From Siphonodentalium dalli (taxonomy: Eukaryota > Mollusca > Scaphopoda > Gadilida > Siphonodentaliidae), in NCBI GenBank assembly GCA_032622095.1, contig CP136069.1:31312342-31376341 (forward strand): a stretch of DNA of 64,000 bases, given 5' to 3'. This document shows positions 33,491-45,841 of this stretch, one piece after another. The notes under the pieces were generated by a model, which saw only the letters and a program-made list of their open reading frames with translations, searched no databases and was not told the DNA's origin. Position numbers and translations under genes: made by a program. Within the stretch, counting starts at the first letter, position 1, and the number at the start of each line of letters is the position of its first letter.

Positions 33491-34220
33491 AAATCAAACA
33501 AAGTGACAAATTTATCCTTTAAATATAGTTTATTTGGTGATTTAGGCTTTGGAGAATTTCCTATTATTTGACTTACTGTATACACCCCAGGGGGGGGAGG
33601 GGGGGGGGGGGGGGCGTGAATCTTTTGACACAAAATCTTGGGACTGGGCTAAATTACATTCGAGGACCCCCCACATCCAAAATCTCATGTTTGTATTCAT
33701 AGTGTTAATCTAATGTTGTGTTTTATATGAATCATAATGTATATTATTTTATTTAATGAAAATAATTTGTTTGTGTTTTATTATGCTAGACTAGATAAAT
33801 ATTTAAAAACAATTAGCTGGAGTAATGCTATTTTTGATCATGAAATTTTGTCATCTTCATTCAGAGTTATAACTTTATCTATGAGGACCACCACATGATT
33901 TTTTGGGGAGCATAAATATAGACTTGATTTTACAATGACCTACTCAGAATTACAATTGTGTAAGTTATTTCGACCAATTTCAAAAATTATAATCAGGCTT
34001 GCATACTACAACAGCATGACAAAGCCCCATATCGCCAAGTGACGCCCACTTGGACTCCATAACTTGCCCTTCAATATGAACTCATTAGGAGAGGAATAAG
34101 CCCTCTTGGGTCATGCAAAAATTGATAACGGTCTGAAACATCATAGCTGCACCTATCAACTAACAATCCATAAGTTGTATTAAAGGAGAAGCATATAAAG
34201 GAAGACATACAGTAAAGGTC
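33491..34220. other. Intergenic; G-run
   Basis: Unique sequence with a 24-base G-rich run at 33590-33614. No gene seen. Confidence 0.4.
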
Positions 34221-34926
34221 TACAGTAATCCCCTAAATAATTGACTCCTTAAAGGCACGTGCGGCCTTAATTGTCGAAAATATTCATATTTGTTCCAAAC
34301 ACCGTAAACAGAAAACATTAAAACGCATACAGTTCCGTTCATATATACCATGACCATCGCGTAAACAGCATGTTATCATAAAGACATACTATATTTTACC
34401 TAAACAAGAGCCTGATTGTGTTACAGAAGACAGCACAATGCTACTGGCTAATCACACACAAATGGCATAAACGCTCTTTATTAGTTCCATATCAGGTATT
34501 CACCAACAAAGAACGCTCTTTATGTTTACCATCATAATATAAACAAACACCAGAAAAGTTACTTTTTATGCTTTTGTTTACATAACAATGGTCAAACACA
34601 TGACCATAACATACTGTTTATGCGATATTTCTTATTTGTATACGGTCAAAGTCTATCTACATTTTGATGTTCTTTCTGTTTGTGGCGGTTTTTGACGGGC
34701 GGAGATATTTTCACAGGATACCCACCGCCAAGGCCAACCGTGTCTTTAAACACAGCAGAATTATCGGTAACTTTTCAGGATTTAGTTGGAAATATGGCTT
34801 GTTGCCATTCATCGGAAAGCTCTCAGTGAGAGCTTTCCGATGAATGGCAACAAGCCATATTTCAGTGAGAGTTTTCCGATGCTTTCTGCTGTGGTTAAGA
34901 AGTCGATTATTTTGGCTATTACTGTA
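34221..34926. mobile_element. Tc1/mariner-like palindrome F3, split by family J
   Basis: The left end is at 34221-34252, then 493 bp of foreign sequence, then the rest of F from ACACAGCAGAATTATC. The right arm is rearranged (GTGAGAGTTTTCCGATG). Confidence 0.75.
34249..34749. mobile_element. TTAA-J, nested in F3
   Basis: TTAA, then AGGCACGTGCGGCCTT at the left; AAGGCCAACCGTGTCT, then TTAA at the right: imperfect inverted ends. An intact F copy has a single TTAA here (CTCCTTAACCACAGC), so the pre-insertion site is known. Confidence 0.75.
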
Positions 34927-35175
34927 CAACCTATAAATATTGAAAATTATTGGATTGAGTCAACTATTGGTTGTTAGGGTCATCAGGTATAGGGAGGAGG
35001 AGGAAAGGGGGGGTGAAATAAAACTCCAGATCCAGCGTACATAACTATGAACACCCATCCATATGGAAACAAAGCCATGCAGTTATGGGAGCCATCACCA
35101 GCATTAATAGGCCAATATAAAAAAAATTGCTAGTTTTACATCCCCTCCCAACCCTATTTCTAGTCCCCTCCTCAA

Positions 35176-35692
35176 TTTAATCATAGTTTTAGAAGGGAAA
35201 CTTTTTTGTGTGAAGCCTTTACCATTAACTGTGATGTACATCAAGGAACTTGCCCAATGTTGGTATTCAGGTCAGTCCACTCAAGCTGGGAGCAATCAAC
35301 AAGAGGCCACAGTGTTAGAGATAGCTGGAAAGCTGGGAATTTGGCTATGGACATACATGTTTGACCTAAAAGTGAGGCTAAAACTCATCTCAGATTCTTG
35401 AAGCAGTATTGAACTCAATTAAATTGCCGTTCAAGCCATTTTTGTTTGTTTGCGAAAACCATTTTTCAATGCATTCTCTTATATATGCGAGTCTCTCATA
35501 GGGAGAGAATACATTGGCCTAACAATGATTTCATTGACAGTGCATTCTCTTTCATATGCCAGGCTCTCTATTTGACTCGCATATATAAGAGCATGCACTG
35601 GCATAGGATCTTTAATTCTGCACCAGCGCAGCTCCCGTCATGAAAGGATTAAGATTCTGTTGTTCGATTCCTTGATACTAGAGTTAGGTTAG
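35176..35692 (-). repeat. Segmental duplication 1, copy a
   Basis: Reverse complement of 59646-60334, including the family B element inside it. The 64-residue frame at 35210 is not preserved in the other copy. Confidence 0.8.
35447..35652. mobile_element. TTAA-B (B11)
   Basis: Two shortened hairpins; the right end reads CAGCTCCCGTCATGAAAGGA then TTAA. It contains the unoccupied site AAGATCCTATGCC (read on the - strand at about 35605). Confidence 0.65.
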
Positions 35693-35842
35693 TAATGCCC
35701 TAATTAATCGACTCTTTAACCACAGCAGAATTATGGGTAACTTTTCAGGATTTAGTCGGAAATATAGCTTGTTGCCGTTCATCGGAAAGCTCTCGGGATT
35801 CTTCTGTGGTTAAGGAGTCGATTACTTAGGGCATTACTGTAT
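35689..35842. mobile_element. Tc1/mariner-like palindrome F4, right arm deleted
   Basis: AGTAATGCCCTAATTAATCG to GGCATTACTGTA. The inner right arm is missing. Confidence 0.7.
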
Positions 35843-36197
35843 ATACTTTTGTTAATACTGACCATTTATGTTAGGAAGAATAAAATATAAAAAATAAAAT
35901 TCACCCGCCGACCCATTTTTCTGAATACGTTTGAGGTAAATCAAGCAATTTATTTATATTGGCCTTACATAACTATGAAAACTCATTCATACCAAAATGT
36001 GTATTGAACACAATGCAATCCAGTCTTATTAAAATCATACTATTAAACAAGCTATGCATCCCGATTTGAATGATTTCACCATCATTCATATTGCTGCCGC
36101 TATAAAATATCTTCTCCAGGGAATCCCTGCAGTATGACATCACAGTGCACTAACAGTTTTATGATTGACAGATATCTCATAATAACAAAACCGGGTG

Positions 36198-36597
36198 TTA
36201 ACCCTTTACCCAACAGAAGGGCCCTGTGCCAATGCATTCTCTTATATATGCGAGTCGACCATAGGTCGCCTCGCATATATAAGAGAATGCATTGGCTTAA
36301 CACATTAAAAATTATAAAATTGTTAAAGAATGTAAGAAAAAATGGTTAAAAGTGTTAAAAAAAGATTTTTTTTAGGCCAATGCATTCTCTTATATATGTG
36401 AGGCGACCTATGGTCGACTCGCATATATAAGAGAATGCATTGGCACAGGGCATAACTGTAACTATCACAATGTGATCAAGGAGCCGGTTCCAATGATATC
36501 CATATTTGTATGGTTTTATTGAGACAGACCGAAGATATTTTAGTCTGTTGAAGCTTTATTTGGCCGGTTTTGGCCGGTTTGTTGGGTAAAGGGTTAA
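36198..36597. mobile_element. TTAA-A (A5)
   Basis: Complete, long arm on the right, TTAA at both edges. Confidence 0.8.
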
Positions 36598-37029
36598 CTG
36601 TTGAAATCTTAGAAATACTTAATTCTGTTATCCTTGCTAGATATTATTAGTCAAATCTGGACTCTTCATAGACAATTTTTAGTGTTTAATTTGTTGTCGT
36701 AATTTATAAACTTGTAAACACCATGCAAAATTAGGATAGTGACAGAAAATTTATTACCCTATTTTCAGCTATATGATAAGGAACTGGGGAATAGTGATTG
36801 CATTGAGTTGCATATATTTGCAATGACCATTACATGAGTGCAATGATTTTAAGTATTCACATTGATCACTGTGAATATTAAAAGAGACATAAGGCAGTCA
36901 TAGACAGTAAATGTGAACACTTATAAATGTTTCTACATGCAACCATCGTCATGCTAAAACCTTTGGTATGTAAACATTACTGTTACAGTATCAGCCATCT
37001 TATCAACAAACAGTTGAGTAAATTCTCAT
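36598..37029. other. Intergenic, no recognised element
   Basis: Unique AT-rich sequence. Confidence 0.4.
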
Positions 37030-37110
37030 CAAGCCTGAGTTTAGTGTGCCTGTCATTTGCAGAATGAGGTCCCCAGAAGGTGAAATTAATGACGCTCTCC
37101 CGCATTTTCA
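37030..37110. mobile_element. hAT-like E6, left fragment
   Basis: CAAGCCTGAGTTTAGTGTGC and one arm of the GAATGAGG hairpin only. Confidence 0.55.
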
Positions 37111-37155
37111 ACTTTTACATTTTGTTTGCAAAACATTTGATGATGTATATTATAT

Positions 37156-37421
37156 AAAACCCTTTCATGATGGGAGCTGCACTGTTGCAGCATTAATGAC
37201 CCTGTTCCAGTGCATTCTCTTATATAAGCGAGTCTCCCATGGGGAGCCTCACATATTAAATAAGAGAATGCACTGGCTTACAAGGTCAAGGCAAATATTG
37301 TTAGGGCAATGTATTATCTTATATATGCAAAGCTCCCTATGGGAGACTCGCATATAATAAGAGAATGCAATCGCACAGGGTATTCGCAAAATTTCAGGAA
37401 GCTCCAGTGTTGGATGGTTAA
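37156..37421. mobile_element. TTAA-B (B12)
   Basis: Left TTAA decayed to AAAA, right TTAA intact; both hairpins present. Confidence 0.7.
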
Positions 37422-37495
37422 TAAAATGACTTTCACTGTAACAGTAATGTTTAAATAACAATAGTTTTAACATGCGAAATCTTGTCACTGGAAAG

Positions 37496-37956
37496 AAAGC
37501 CTGAGTTTAGTGTGTCTGTCATTTGCAGAATGAGGTCCCCAGAGGGAGAATTTAGTGACCCTATCCCCCATAGCGGGCTAGCATCACTAAATTCACCCTC
37601 TGGGAGACCTCATTCTGCTTGGGCCTCATCTTCTCGGGAAAGTTTCTTTATTATCAAATTTCTATAGAAATGTCGTCACATAGATTCTATTTCTTTTTTA
37701 GTTTAGTTTCTCTATATCCTCAAATTGGCAGACGACACATTGCATAATTGAGGTTCCCAATGGGTGTACATCACAAAATTGACCATTTGGGAACTTCAAT
37801 CAAAGTCTATGTCTCACATAGAAGATGAGACCAAGCAGAATGAGGTCCCCAGAGGGTGAATTTAGTGATGCTAGCCCACTGTGCAGGATAGCATCACTAA
37901 ATTCACCTTCTGTGGACCTCATTCTGCAAATGACAGGCACACTAAACTCAGGCTTG
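37496..37956. mobile_element. hAT-like E7, long form
   Basis: CCTGAGTTTAGTGTGTCTG at the left, inverse plus CAGGCTTG at the right; complete long-form centre. Confidence 0.7.
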
Positions 37957-38175
37957 CTATTGAGTTATCAATATTAAAAATAAGAAAAAAGTCTATTTTT
38001 CCATGTTAAATTCTCAGTGAAGATGTTTTACAAACCTTTTTAATTTTACACATTAACGCACTGTGATTGTCTTACGTCCCTTTAACAATCAAAGAAAATA
38101 TAAAATGTGAGTTTTTATCTGATTATTCGCAATGATAAATACGGTATGACCTGAAATAGCTTCAACATATACATG

Positions 38176-38392
38176 TATAGTAATGCCCTAATTAATCGAC
38201 TTCTCAACCACAGCAGAATTATGGGTAACTTTTCAGGATTTAGTCGGAAATATAACTTGTTGCCATTCATCGGAAAGCTCTCACCGAGAGCTTTCCAATG
38301 AATGCCAACAAGCCATATTTCCGAATAAATCCTGAAAAGTTACCCATAATTCTGCTGTGGTTGAGAAGTCGATTAATTAGGGCATTACTGTA
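38176..38392. mobile_element. Tc1/mariner-like palindrome F5
   Basis: Carries GCCCTAATTAATCGACTTC followed by CTCAACC on the left, with the exact mirror on the right (GGTTGAG), a private variant present in both arms. Confidence 0.8.
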
Positions 38393-38786
38393 GCTTATAT
38401 ATCCTAATTTGGCAGCTGTATGTTTGGTAACTATGTTAGTGCAGCAGCAAGATATACATGTTATTTGGGGCTGAAGGGATAACTGACAAGGCTCCGATCA
38501 TATTCGTGGCTCAACTTTTCAATCTGGTCACATTTGTAGCCAGCTTTTCATATCATGAGACTATATAAATATACATTTATGTAGTCACTCAAATTTTGAG
38601 CAGAAGAATGAAATGACTCAAACATTTGTGTAAAGTCTAAGGTCTTCAATCAATGCCACATATTATGCTTGTGGGAATGTAAAACAGACTCAGGCTTCCA
38701 ACACGATCAATATAGAACATGGTTCATGCTGATGATTGCCAAATGTAAAAATAAGTCACATTCGGCAAAATTTTGGCAATTGACTT

Positions 38787-39035
38787 TTAACCCTTTGAGT
38801 GCCAGGTCAGATTTTTTTTATCAACCCATATACCCTGTGCCAATGCATTCTCTTATATATGCGAGTCGACCATAGGTCGCCTCGCATATATAAGAGAATG
38901 CATTGGCTTAACAATTTTTTTTAAATTTTTTTTTACAATTTTTTACAATTTTAATATATTTTATTATATTCTTTAACAGACTTATTGTGTAGGTTTAGGG
39001 CCGATAATATCGGCCCCTGGCACTCAAAGGGTTAA
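38787..39035. mobile_element. TTAA-C (C4)
   Basis: TTAACCCTTTGAGTGCCAGG to CTGGCACTCAAAGGGTTAA; one 67-bp hairpin at about 38838-38908. Confidence 0.75.
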
Positions 39036-39149
39036 ATACTTCAAAAAAGTTGATGCTATTTGTCACTCAATACTATTTCATAACAAGAGCATCGCTAGAG
39101 CATGTCAATGTATTTACGCTATATAAAATAAATTATTAAATTATTATTA

Positions 39150-39520
39150 TTAAGGGCGTGGCTAAAAACGCCCATGGTAATTTCAATGAAGGGCCATAAT
39201 TCTCGAATAAACAGGACCTGTATTTTGCGATAGTGAACTCACATACCAAATTTCATTCCATTCAGTTTTGACCTACTAAAGTTATCAATAAACAAAAATT
39301 GAGTGAAAATTCCAACAAAAAGTGTTGTAACACTTGTGAAAATTGACGAGTGGAACCAAAATTTGAGCTTGACCTGTATTTTTTGCTAGTAAACCCACAT
39401 AACAAATTTCATTCATTCAGTTAAGACATATTAAAGTTATCATCCAGAAATGGAAAAAAAAACGAACCGACAGATGGATGGACAGACGGACCAATAACGG
39501 GCATATAAAAAGCACATAAT
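39150..39520 (+). repeat. Repeat N (N2)
   Basis: GAAGGGCCATAATTCTCG at the start, GAGCTTGACCTGTATTTTT in the middle, and a GGATGGACAGACGGACC tail; single unit. Confidence 0.6.
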
Positions 39521-39911
39521 TACTGGTGTTTATATATGCATGATTAGCAAAAGTTAACACAGTAATAACGCTGAATTGGTCATTGTGGCATGGTTTCATG
39601 CAAAAAGACATCAAGGATCTGCCAAATGTGCAAAAAATCACCCAGCATTTCAATGATACGGAACTATGATGCCAATCAAACTCAAAGCAAATGGAATGAC
39701 CATTCATATCATTGATATTCCATTCCAATCAGAAATAAATACTTAATAATATAATAATAATTAGCAGATGACTAATCTAAATTACGTTTTTGATGAGATT
39801 TTGAGATTTTGGGTGTCTTTTTGAATGTTTGAGAGATGCCGGGTGTCTTATTGCATGATACCATGGAACAATTACCAATTTATCTGTAAAAATAATACCT
39901 CTATCAATATA

Positions 39912-40186
39912 TACAGTAATGCCCGAAATATATGACCCTTTAACCACAGCAGAATTATGGGAAATATTTCAGGATTTAGTCGGAAATATGGCTTGTTGCC
40001 ATTCATTGGAAAGCTCTCACCATAATTCTGCTGTGGTTTAGGGGTTGATTATTTTGGACATTACTATAGGTTAAATCTGACTAGATTTGTGACCGATTGC
40101 AGCAAGCCATATTTCCGACAAAATCCTGAAATATTTCCCATAATTCTGCTGTGGTTTAGGGGTCGATTATTTAGGGCATTACTGTA
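39912..40186. mobile_element. Tc1/mariner-like palindrome F6 with duplicated right arm
   Basis: The element ends at about 40068. Then flanking GTTAAATCTGACTAGATTTG and a second right arm follow to 40186, and the same flank appears again after it. Confidence 0.7.
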
Positions 40187-41459
40187 GTTAAATCTGACTA
40201 GATTTGTGACCATTTTGTATAAGTTGGCTAGAAATGTGATTGGAGCCTTGTGCCAATGACACCAATAGATTATTGGGAGGGGATCAAACCACGGAATGAT
40301 ATGTTAGTATGGAAACAAAGCCATGCAGTTATGGGAGCCGTCACCTGCTTCGGTTGAGAAACCTGTACCTATATATAGAAGTTACTTCTTGAGAGGGTCA
40401 TAGCGGGTATTCAAGCTGACATAGGCGCGGCCCTGTGCATCAAACCACATCTGAAAGTAGGTTGGTTATCAAGTATAGATATTGATATAGAAGATTATTA
40501 GAAGCTTAAAATAAATGTAATGTAAATGTTTGAATATGAGAATGATCTGTAATAATGACAACCATACATTACAATAATTCGTAATTTATAGCAATGTTTG
40601 AGGATAACCTCAATCTTACCTTGATCTGTAATAACGACAACCATACATTACAATAATTCATAATTTATAGCCATGTATGAGTATGAGAATGATTGGTAAT
40701 AATTATAACCACAACCATACATTACAATAATCAGTAATATATAGCCATCAAACACCTCCTTTGTTCATATAATTTTAATCCAATAACAATTCTTGGAAAT
40801 TAGGCAATGCAAGAAAAATATACAAATATGTATGAAGAAATAATATACACATGAGTGAACACTGAATATATAAATGAAGATATCAAACCTGGAAATAAGT
40901 GTCCGGTCATGGTCAATGACTGGCCAAAAAACCCTGGAAATAAGTGTCCAGTCATGATCAATGGAATTCATTCCTCAAATAAACAAACTGCATGAAATTG
41001 TATGACTTTGGAATAGTATCAACTATGTTGTTACGTAAAAAAAATAATTGTATTTTTCAGTGTTTTCGTTGGTGTTTACCAATTTTATTAAAAACATTGT
41101 GTTAAATAATTTTATTTTATTAGATACCTCAATTGTCTGTAACTCATAGCAAATACTTTGTAAAAATTTATTTTGACAGGCACAAAATTATTAATGACAG
41201 GCACAAACTAATTATTGGTGCCATTCATTTTGTACAGCCCCAAAATTTGAGTTATTTCCAGACTTGGAGAATATTAAACTAAATGTCGTGAATCGGAAAG
41301 TTCACACAAGAAATTCTTAAAAGTCATGAAAATTTTGTTCTATTAAAAGTGATTTATCTCTCCCTATCTTGATTTATACAGTCTCCGGAGTAAAAAAATA
41401 ATAAATATAATAAAAACACTTCTATTAAATTAATATAATTTTATTTCAATTTTTTCTGG
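40187..41459. other. Intergenic; two short tandem repeats
   Basis: Three copies of CAACCATACATTACAATAAT with flanks at 40540-40745, and two copies of CTGGAAATAAGTGTCC at 40887-40960. No gene supported. Confidence 0.5.
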
Positions 41460-42020
41460 TATACCGTTATACATACAATCTTCCGAAATAGTTTTACGGG
41501 CAATTTGTAGAACGGAAACTTCAGGCACATTCAGAGCATAGCAAGGGGGAGAACTCTATCTTGTTAGAACTCTCCATCAAGGTAATATGCCATTTTCATT
41601 CAGATATTTTTGCAGGAATCAAGCCTTGAAATAGTGAGCCTGTCATTTGCAGAATGAGGTTCCCAGAGGGTGAATTTAGTGATTCTATCCCGCACAGCGG
41701 TCTAGCATAACCAAATTCACCCTCTGGGAACCTCATTCTGCTAAGGCCTAAGCAGAATGAGGTCCCCAGATGGTGAATTTGGTGATGCTAGCCCACTGTG
41801 TGGGACAGCATCACTAAATTCACCCTCTGGGGACCTCATTCTGCAAATGACAGGCTCACTATTTCAAGGCTTGGCAGGAATAAACCACTTTGTTATGCCT
41901 AAAAGTAAAATAATATCCCATTATCTTCAGTTTTGTCTGTGTTTTATTCACAGAAAAAGGTAGTTGAAACATGGTTTTATAAAAGTTATGTTGTTGTTGT
42001 AATTTTGGTTTGGAAGATAT
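41460..42020 (+). repeat. Repeat M, copy 2, with nested E8
   Basis: Homologous to 31600-31943; interrupted by E8 at 41620-41873. Confidence 0.65.
41620..41873. mobile_element. hAT-like E8
   Basis: CAAGCCTTGAAATAGTGAGC to inverse. GCAGGAAT on both sides (41612-41619, 41874-41881) is a perfect 8-bp duplication. Confidence 0.85.
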
Positions 42021-42177
42021 ACACAATCTTTAACTGGAATAGAAACTTGACCAAAAAAGTAAAGAGTCCACCCGCACATATATCTTGAGGTAATGTTAAA
42101 GGTACTCAACCCGTAAAGAGGGTCCCCATCTCAACAGATTCCAACAACAACAATCCGATCAGAGGGTCCTATATTAC

Positions 42178-42533
42178 TATTTCTTTGGCTTTGGGGGTAA
42201 AAAATATTTGATTCGAGTCGAGGAATCCATCAAACAAAGCTCAGAGTTATTAGATATTGATTTTTCAAATTTGTTATGTTCTCGAGATCAGTACTAATAA
42301 CTGCCGTAATCTGCTCTGGATGTGTACTCCAAATCTATTCAAACAGACAAGGATGAATAACTCTAAAATCAAGTGGTAATTTTAACGCAATTTTGACTGA
42401 GTTCTGGGCCAGATAGTATTCCCGATAATGAAAAATAATAGATTTCTAAAATCGATATCTAACAAATCTGAGCTTTGATGGGTGACTTCCTCGACTCGAA
42501 TCAAATATTTTTGACCCCCGAAGCCATTGAAAT
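42178..42533. repeat. Fold-back repeat L
   Basis: About 95-bp inverted arms (GCTTTGGGGGTAAAAAATAT, GATTCGAGTCGAGGAAT, CAAAGCTCAGAGTT) around about 170 bp. One arm recurs at 9320-9500. Confidence 0.7.
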
Positions 42534-42620
42534 AGTAATTGAGAGGAGTTTTATCGGGTTGAGGTAATGTTAAGTGGGTGGGTGGTGGTATACTCAAATA
42601 ACTGTCAACTTGTTTGGGTG

Positions 42621-43060
42621 CAATCCTGCAAATAGTGTCTGTCATTTGCAGAATGAGGTCCCCAGAGGGTGAAGTTAGTGATGCTATCCCACCCAGCTGG
42701 ATAGCATCACCAAATTCACTCTCTGTGGATCTCATTCTGCTTAGGCCTCATCTTCTGGAAAGTATCTAATCTCAAATTAACATTGTTTTTAGTTACTTTT
42801 TCCCTTCTCTTCAGTTTCTATATCCCTAATTTGCAGAAGATAAAATATTGCATACTTGAGGTGACTTATGGTTGAACATCAACAACTTCAACTGAGGAAC
42901 TTCATGATCCTAGGTCTCCCATAGCAGTTGAGGCCTAAGTAGAATGAGCTCCACAGAGGGTGAATTTGGTGATGCTGGCCCATTGTGCGGGATAGCGTCA
43001 CTAAATTGACCCTCTGGGGACCTCATTCTGCAAATGACAGACACACTATTTGCAGGCTTG
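42621..43060. mobile_element. hAT-like E9, long form
   Basis: CAATCCTGCAAATAGTG at the left, CACTATTTGCAGGCTTG at the right. TTTGGGTG on both sides (42613-42620, 43061-43068), a perfect 8-bp duplication. Confidence 0.85.
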
Positions 43061-43172
43061 TTTGGGTGCATGTAGTGCTCAGTTCAAATTTTAGTAAACT
43101 GTTATGAAGGCATGTGCTCTCATTGTATTTACAAGATTTTCAAAACATGATGGCTTCCCATTCCTCTTGCAG

Positions 43173-43344
43173 TACAGTAATGCCCTAAATAATCGTCGGA
43201 AATATGGCTTGTTGCCATTCATCGGAAAGCTCTCACTGAGACCTTTCCGATGAATGGCAACAAGCCATATTTCCGACTAAATCCTGAAAATTTACCCATA
43301 ATTCTGCTGTGGTTAAGGAGTCAAATATTTAGGGCATTACTGTA
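43173..43344. mobile_element. Tc1/mariner-like palindrome F7, left arm deleted
   Basis: About 45 bases of the left arm are missing after AATAATCG; the right arm is complete. Confidence 0.75.
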
Positions 43345-43368
43345 TGTGACGAATGTCATAATATTCAG

Positions 43369-43693
43369 TTAACCCTTTACCTAACAGAACGGCCCTGTGC
43401 CAATGCATTCTCTTATATATGCGAGTCGACCATAGGTCGCCTCGCATATATAAGAGAATTCATTTTTTTAGGCCAATGCATTCTCTTATATATGCGAGGC
43501 GACCTATGGTCGACTCGCATATATAAGAGAATGCATTGGCACAGGGCATAACTGTAACTATCACAATGTGGTCAAGGAGCCGGTTCCAATGATATCCATA
43601 TTTGTATGGTTCTATTGAGACAGACCGAAGATATTTTAGGCTGTTGAAGCTTTATTTGGCCGGTTTTGGCCGTTCTGTTGGGTAAAGGGTTAA
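43369..43693. mobile_element. TTAA-A (A6)
   Basis: Both ends intact; the AT-rich centre between the hairpins is almost entirely deleted. Confidence 0.75.
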
Positions 43694-43864
43694 TATTATC
43701 GATGTGTTATTATTACGGTATTATACCTCAATAAAGTCAAAGCCCTGATATAAATTTCATGTAATCAAACTGATCACAGAGTTTTTCTCCATCCTACTAA
43801 AATCAAATGAAACTATCCAGCATAATATATATAGGACTCTTGAATACTACGATTCTCCCCATAA

Positions 43865-43898
43865 TACAGTAATGCCCTAAATAATCGACATTACTGCA
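43865..43898. mobile_element. F8: terminal-repeat remnant
   Basis: CAGTAATGCCCTAAATAATC, then GACATTACTG: the two ends of F joined with everything between them gone. Confidence 0.65.
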
Positions 43899-44083
43899 TA
43901 GGATTCATGAATACTAGGATTCTCACCATATAAGTAAATCATGAATGCAAATCTGGCAATCAAAAATAAAAATGTGCCCACCACCATCTCAAATGAAGTG
44001 AGTGTTAAGATATATAATCTGTAGACATGCAAGAGTGCCAAATGTGATGAATGTTAAAAAATATACATGCAAAACCTTTAATA

Positions 44084-44268
44084 TACAGTAATGTCCTAAA
44101 TAAGCGACTCCTTAACCACAGCAGAATTATGGGTAACTTTAACTTTTCAGGATTTAGTCCGAGAAATTTCTGATGAATAGCAACAATCCATATTTCCGAC
44201 TAAATCCTGAAAAAAATACCCATAATTCTGCTGTGGTTAAGGAGTCCATTATTTAGGGCATTTCTGTA
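44084..44268. mobile_element. Tc1/mariner-like palindrome F9
   Basis: Ends intact, inner left arm shortened. It lies 66 bp beyond the proposed donor of the large exon of gene 2. Confidence 0.75.
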
Positions 44269-44333
44269 CATATCAATCAATCGGTGATGAACAAAACCAA
44301 TGTGCACCAGACAGTTAAAATTAAATGATATAC

Positions 44334-45245
44334 CCCATTGACTATAGAAGGTCCCTGCTTGATGATATGACGCACTCCTTCTGAGTGACTCCTTGGAGAC
44401 CACTTTAGGATCCCATGACCTTTACCATTGGGAGGCTGCGTCGACTCATTTTTATCTTCAATATCACCGTCGCATTCCTCACACTGGTCAGTCGAGCTCG
44501 TCTTCCAGAATTTCATGTACGGTTTCGGGGAAGGAAGCTTGATATCTTCACCATCTTTCGAGCTCCCATGACTGTAAGGTCGGAGTTGAAATCCAGGTGA
44601 TTTCGGGTTATTTTCCTTGTGTTTTGATTTGTCCGCTGCACTGACGATATCTTTGACCACAGCTTGGATCAACACGCTCTCTCCTTTAGTACTTTTAGCA
44701 GATCGAGATCTCGGCAAGAATGAATTAGGATGTTTAGGTGAATTTCTACCATTGTCATTGGAAGAAAAATCATCTGGTAAATCAAAATATATATTATTGT
44801 CCTTTTCTTTCGCTGTCTTCTTTTGATTTTGTCGAGTATTTACTGAACTTTCCTTTAAATATTTATTCTGTGGAGACTTGAATGGATTGCTCAAGAAAAT
44901 ATCAATACTCGACCTCCTTAACCTCCGTTTCTTCTGAGCTAATTGATTGGCTGATGACTTTGATGGGATCCAAAGAGTTTCAACAGTTTTTGATGAATTT
45001 GGTTTCTCTAAGGGATCGGTTCGATTACTTTTCGATGAATTTATTTTATTATCGATGACGCAGGTTGTTGAAAAATTGTCCAAGTTTCTGCTGTCATCAC
45101 TTATACCGCTGGCTGAGCTGTTTCCCATGCCGTCTTTTTTATCTGCCTGACTTCTTGTCGTACTTGCCGAGTGTTTCTTGTCATCTTTCGTCTCAGGGCG
45201 GAAACGTTGATTCCCCTCTGGAGATTCTGTGACACCTAATGAACA
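44334..45245 (-). CDS. Gene 2, large exon (basic, Ser/Lys-rich)
   Basis: The acceptor is CACAACTCAG, then TGT TCA TTA (CSLGVTESPEG). About 304 codons are open. The likely end is GGG|GTATAT at 44334 in phase 0, although a donor further upstream is possible. The product is hydrophilic, with many Ser, Lys, Asn and Pro, a basic stretch (AQKKRRLRRSSIDIF) and short acidic patches. It has no signal peptide, membrane segment or recognised domain. The composition suggests a disordered nuclear or scaffold protein, which is inference only. Confidence 0.65.
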
Positions 45246-45436
45246 CTGAGTTGTGGTATAAAACACTGTTAATCATGAAAGATTCGCTATAAAATCAGCG
45301 AAAAATAAGAACATGACGTTTTTAATGATACCCAATCTCCTCCAACAACAACAACAACAACAACAACAAAAACTTCTTTAAGAAACATTTGCGTAATTGT
45401 TCTCCAAAAAACAAAAGAAACATCTGGTCTTAGAAC

Positions 45437-45838
45437 CAAGCCTGGATATAGTGTGTCTGACATTTACAGATGAGGTCACCAGAGGGTGAATTTAGTAACG
45501 CTATCCCGCAAAGCAGGCTATAATCACTGCACAGTGGGCTAGTATCACTATGTTCACCCTCTGGGCACCTCATTTTGCATCAGTCTGATCTGAGAAGTAT
45601 CTGCAGTTGCAAATTTACATTGCTTTTAGTTACTTTTTCCCTTCTGTTCATGAGTTTCTGTATCCCCTAATTTGCAGAAGATAAATTGCATAATCGATGT
45701 GACCAACTATGATTGGGGAACTTCAATCTGATCCTAGGTCTTAATTAGCAGTTGAGGCCTAAGCATAATTAGGCAACACTAAATTCACCGTCTGGGGACC
45801 TAATTCTGTGAAAGACAGACACAGTATTCCCAGGCTTG
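45437..45838. mobile_element. hAT-like E10, diverged
   Basis: CAAGCCTGGATATAGTGTG to CAGTATTCCCAGGCTTG; no clear target duplication. Confidence 0.6.
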
Positions 45839-45841
45839 CCC

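Noticed and set aside
35210-35401. 64-residue open frame
   Set aside because: It lies in segmental duplication 1, and the other copy (about 60117-60310) does not keep the frame.
42382-42735. Open frames with RSPEGEFGDA
   Set aside because: They are translations of the GAATGAGG hairpin of the hAT-like family E, found at many places.
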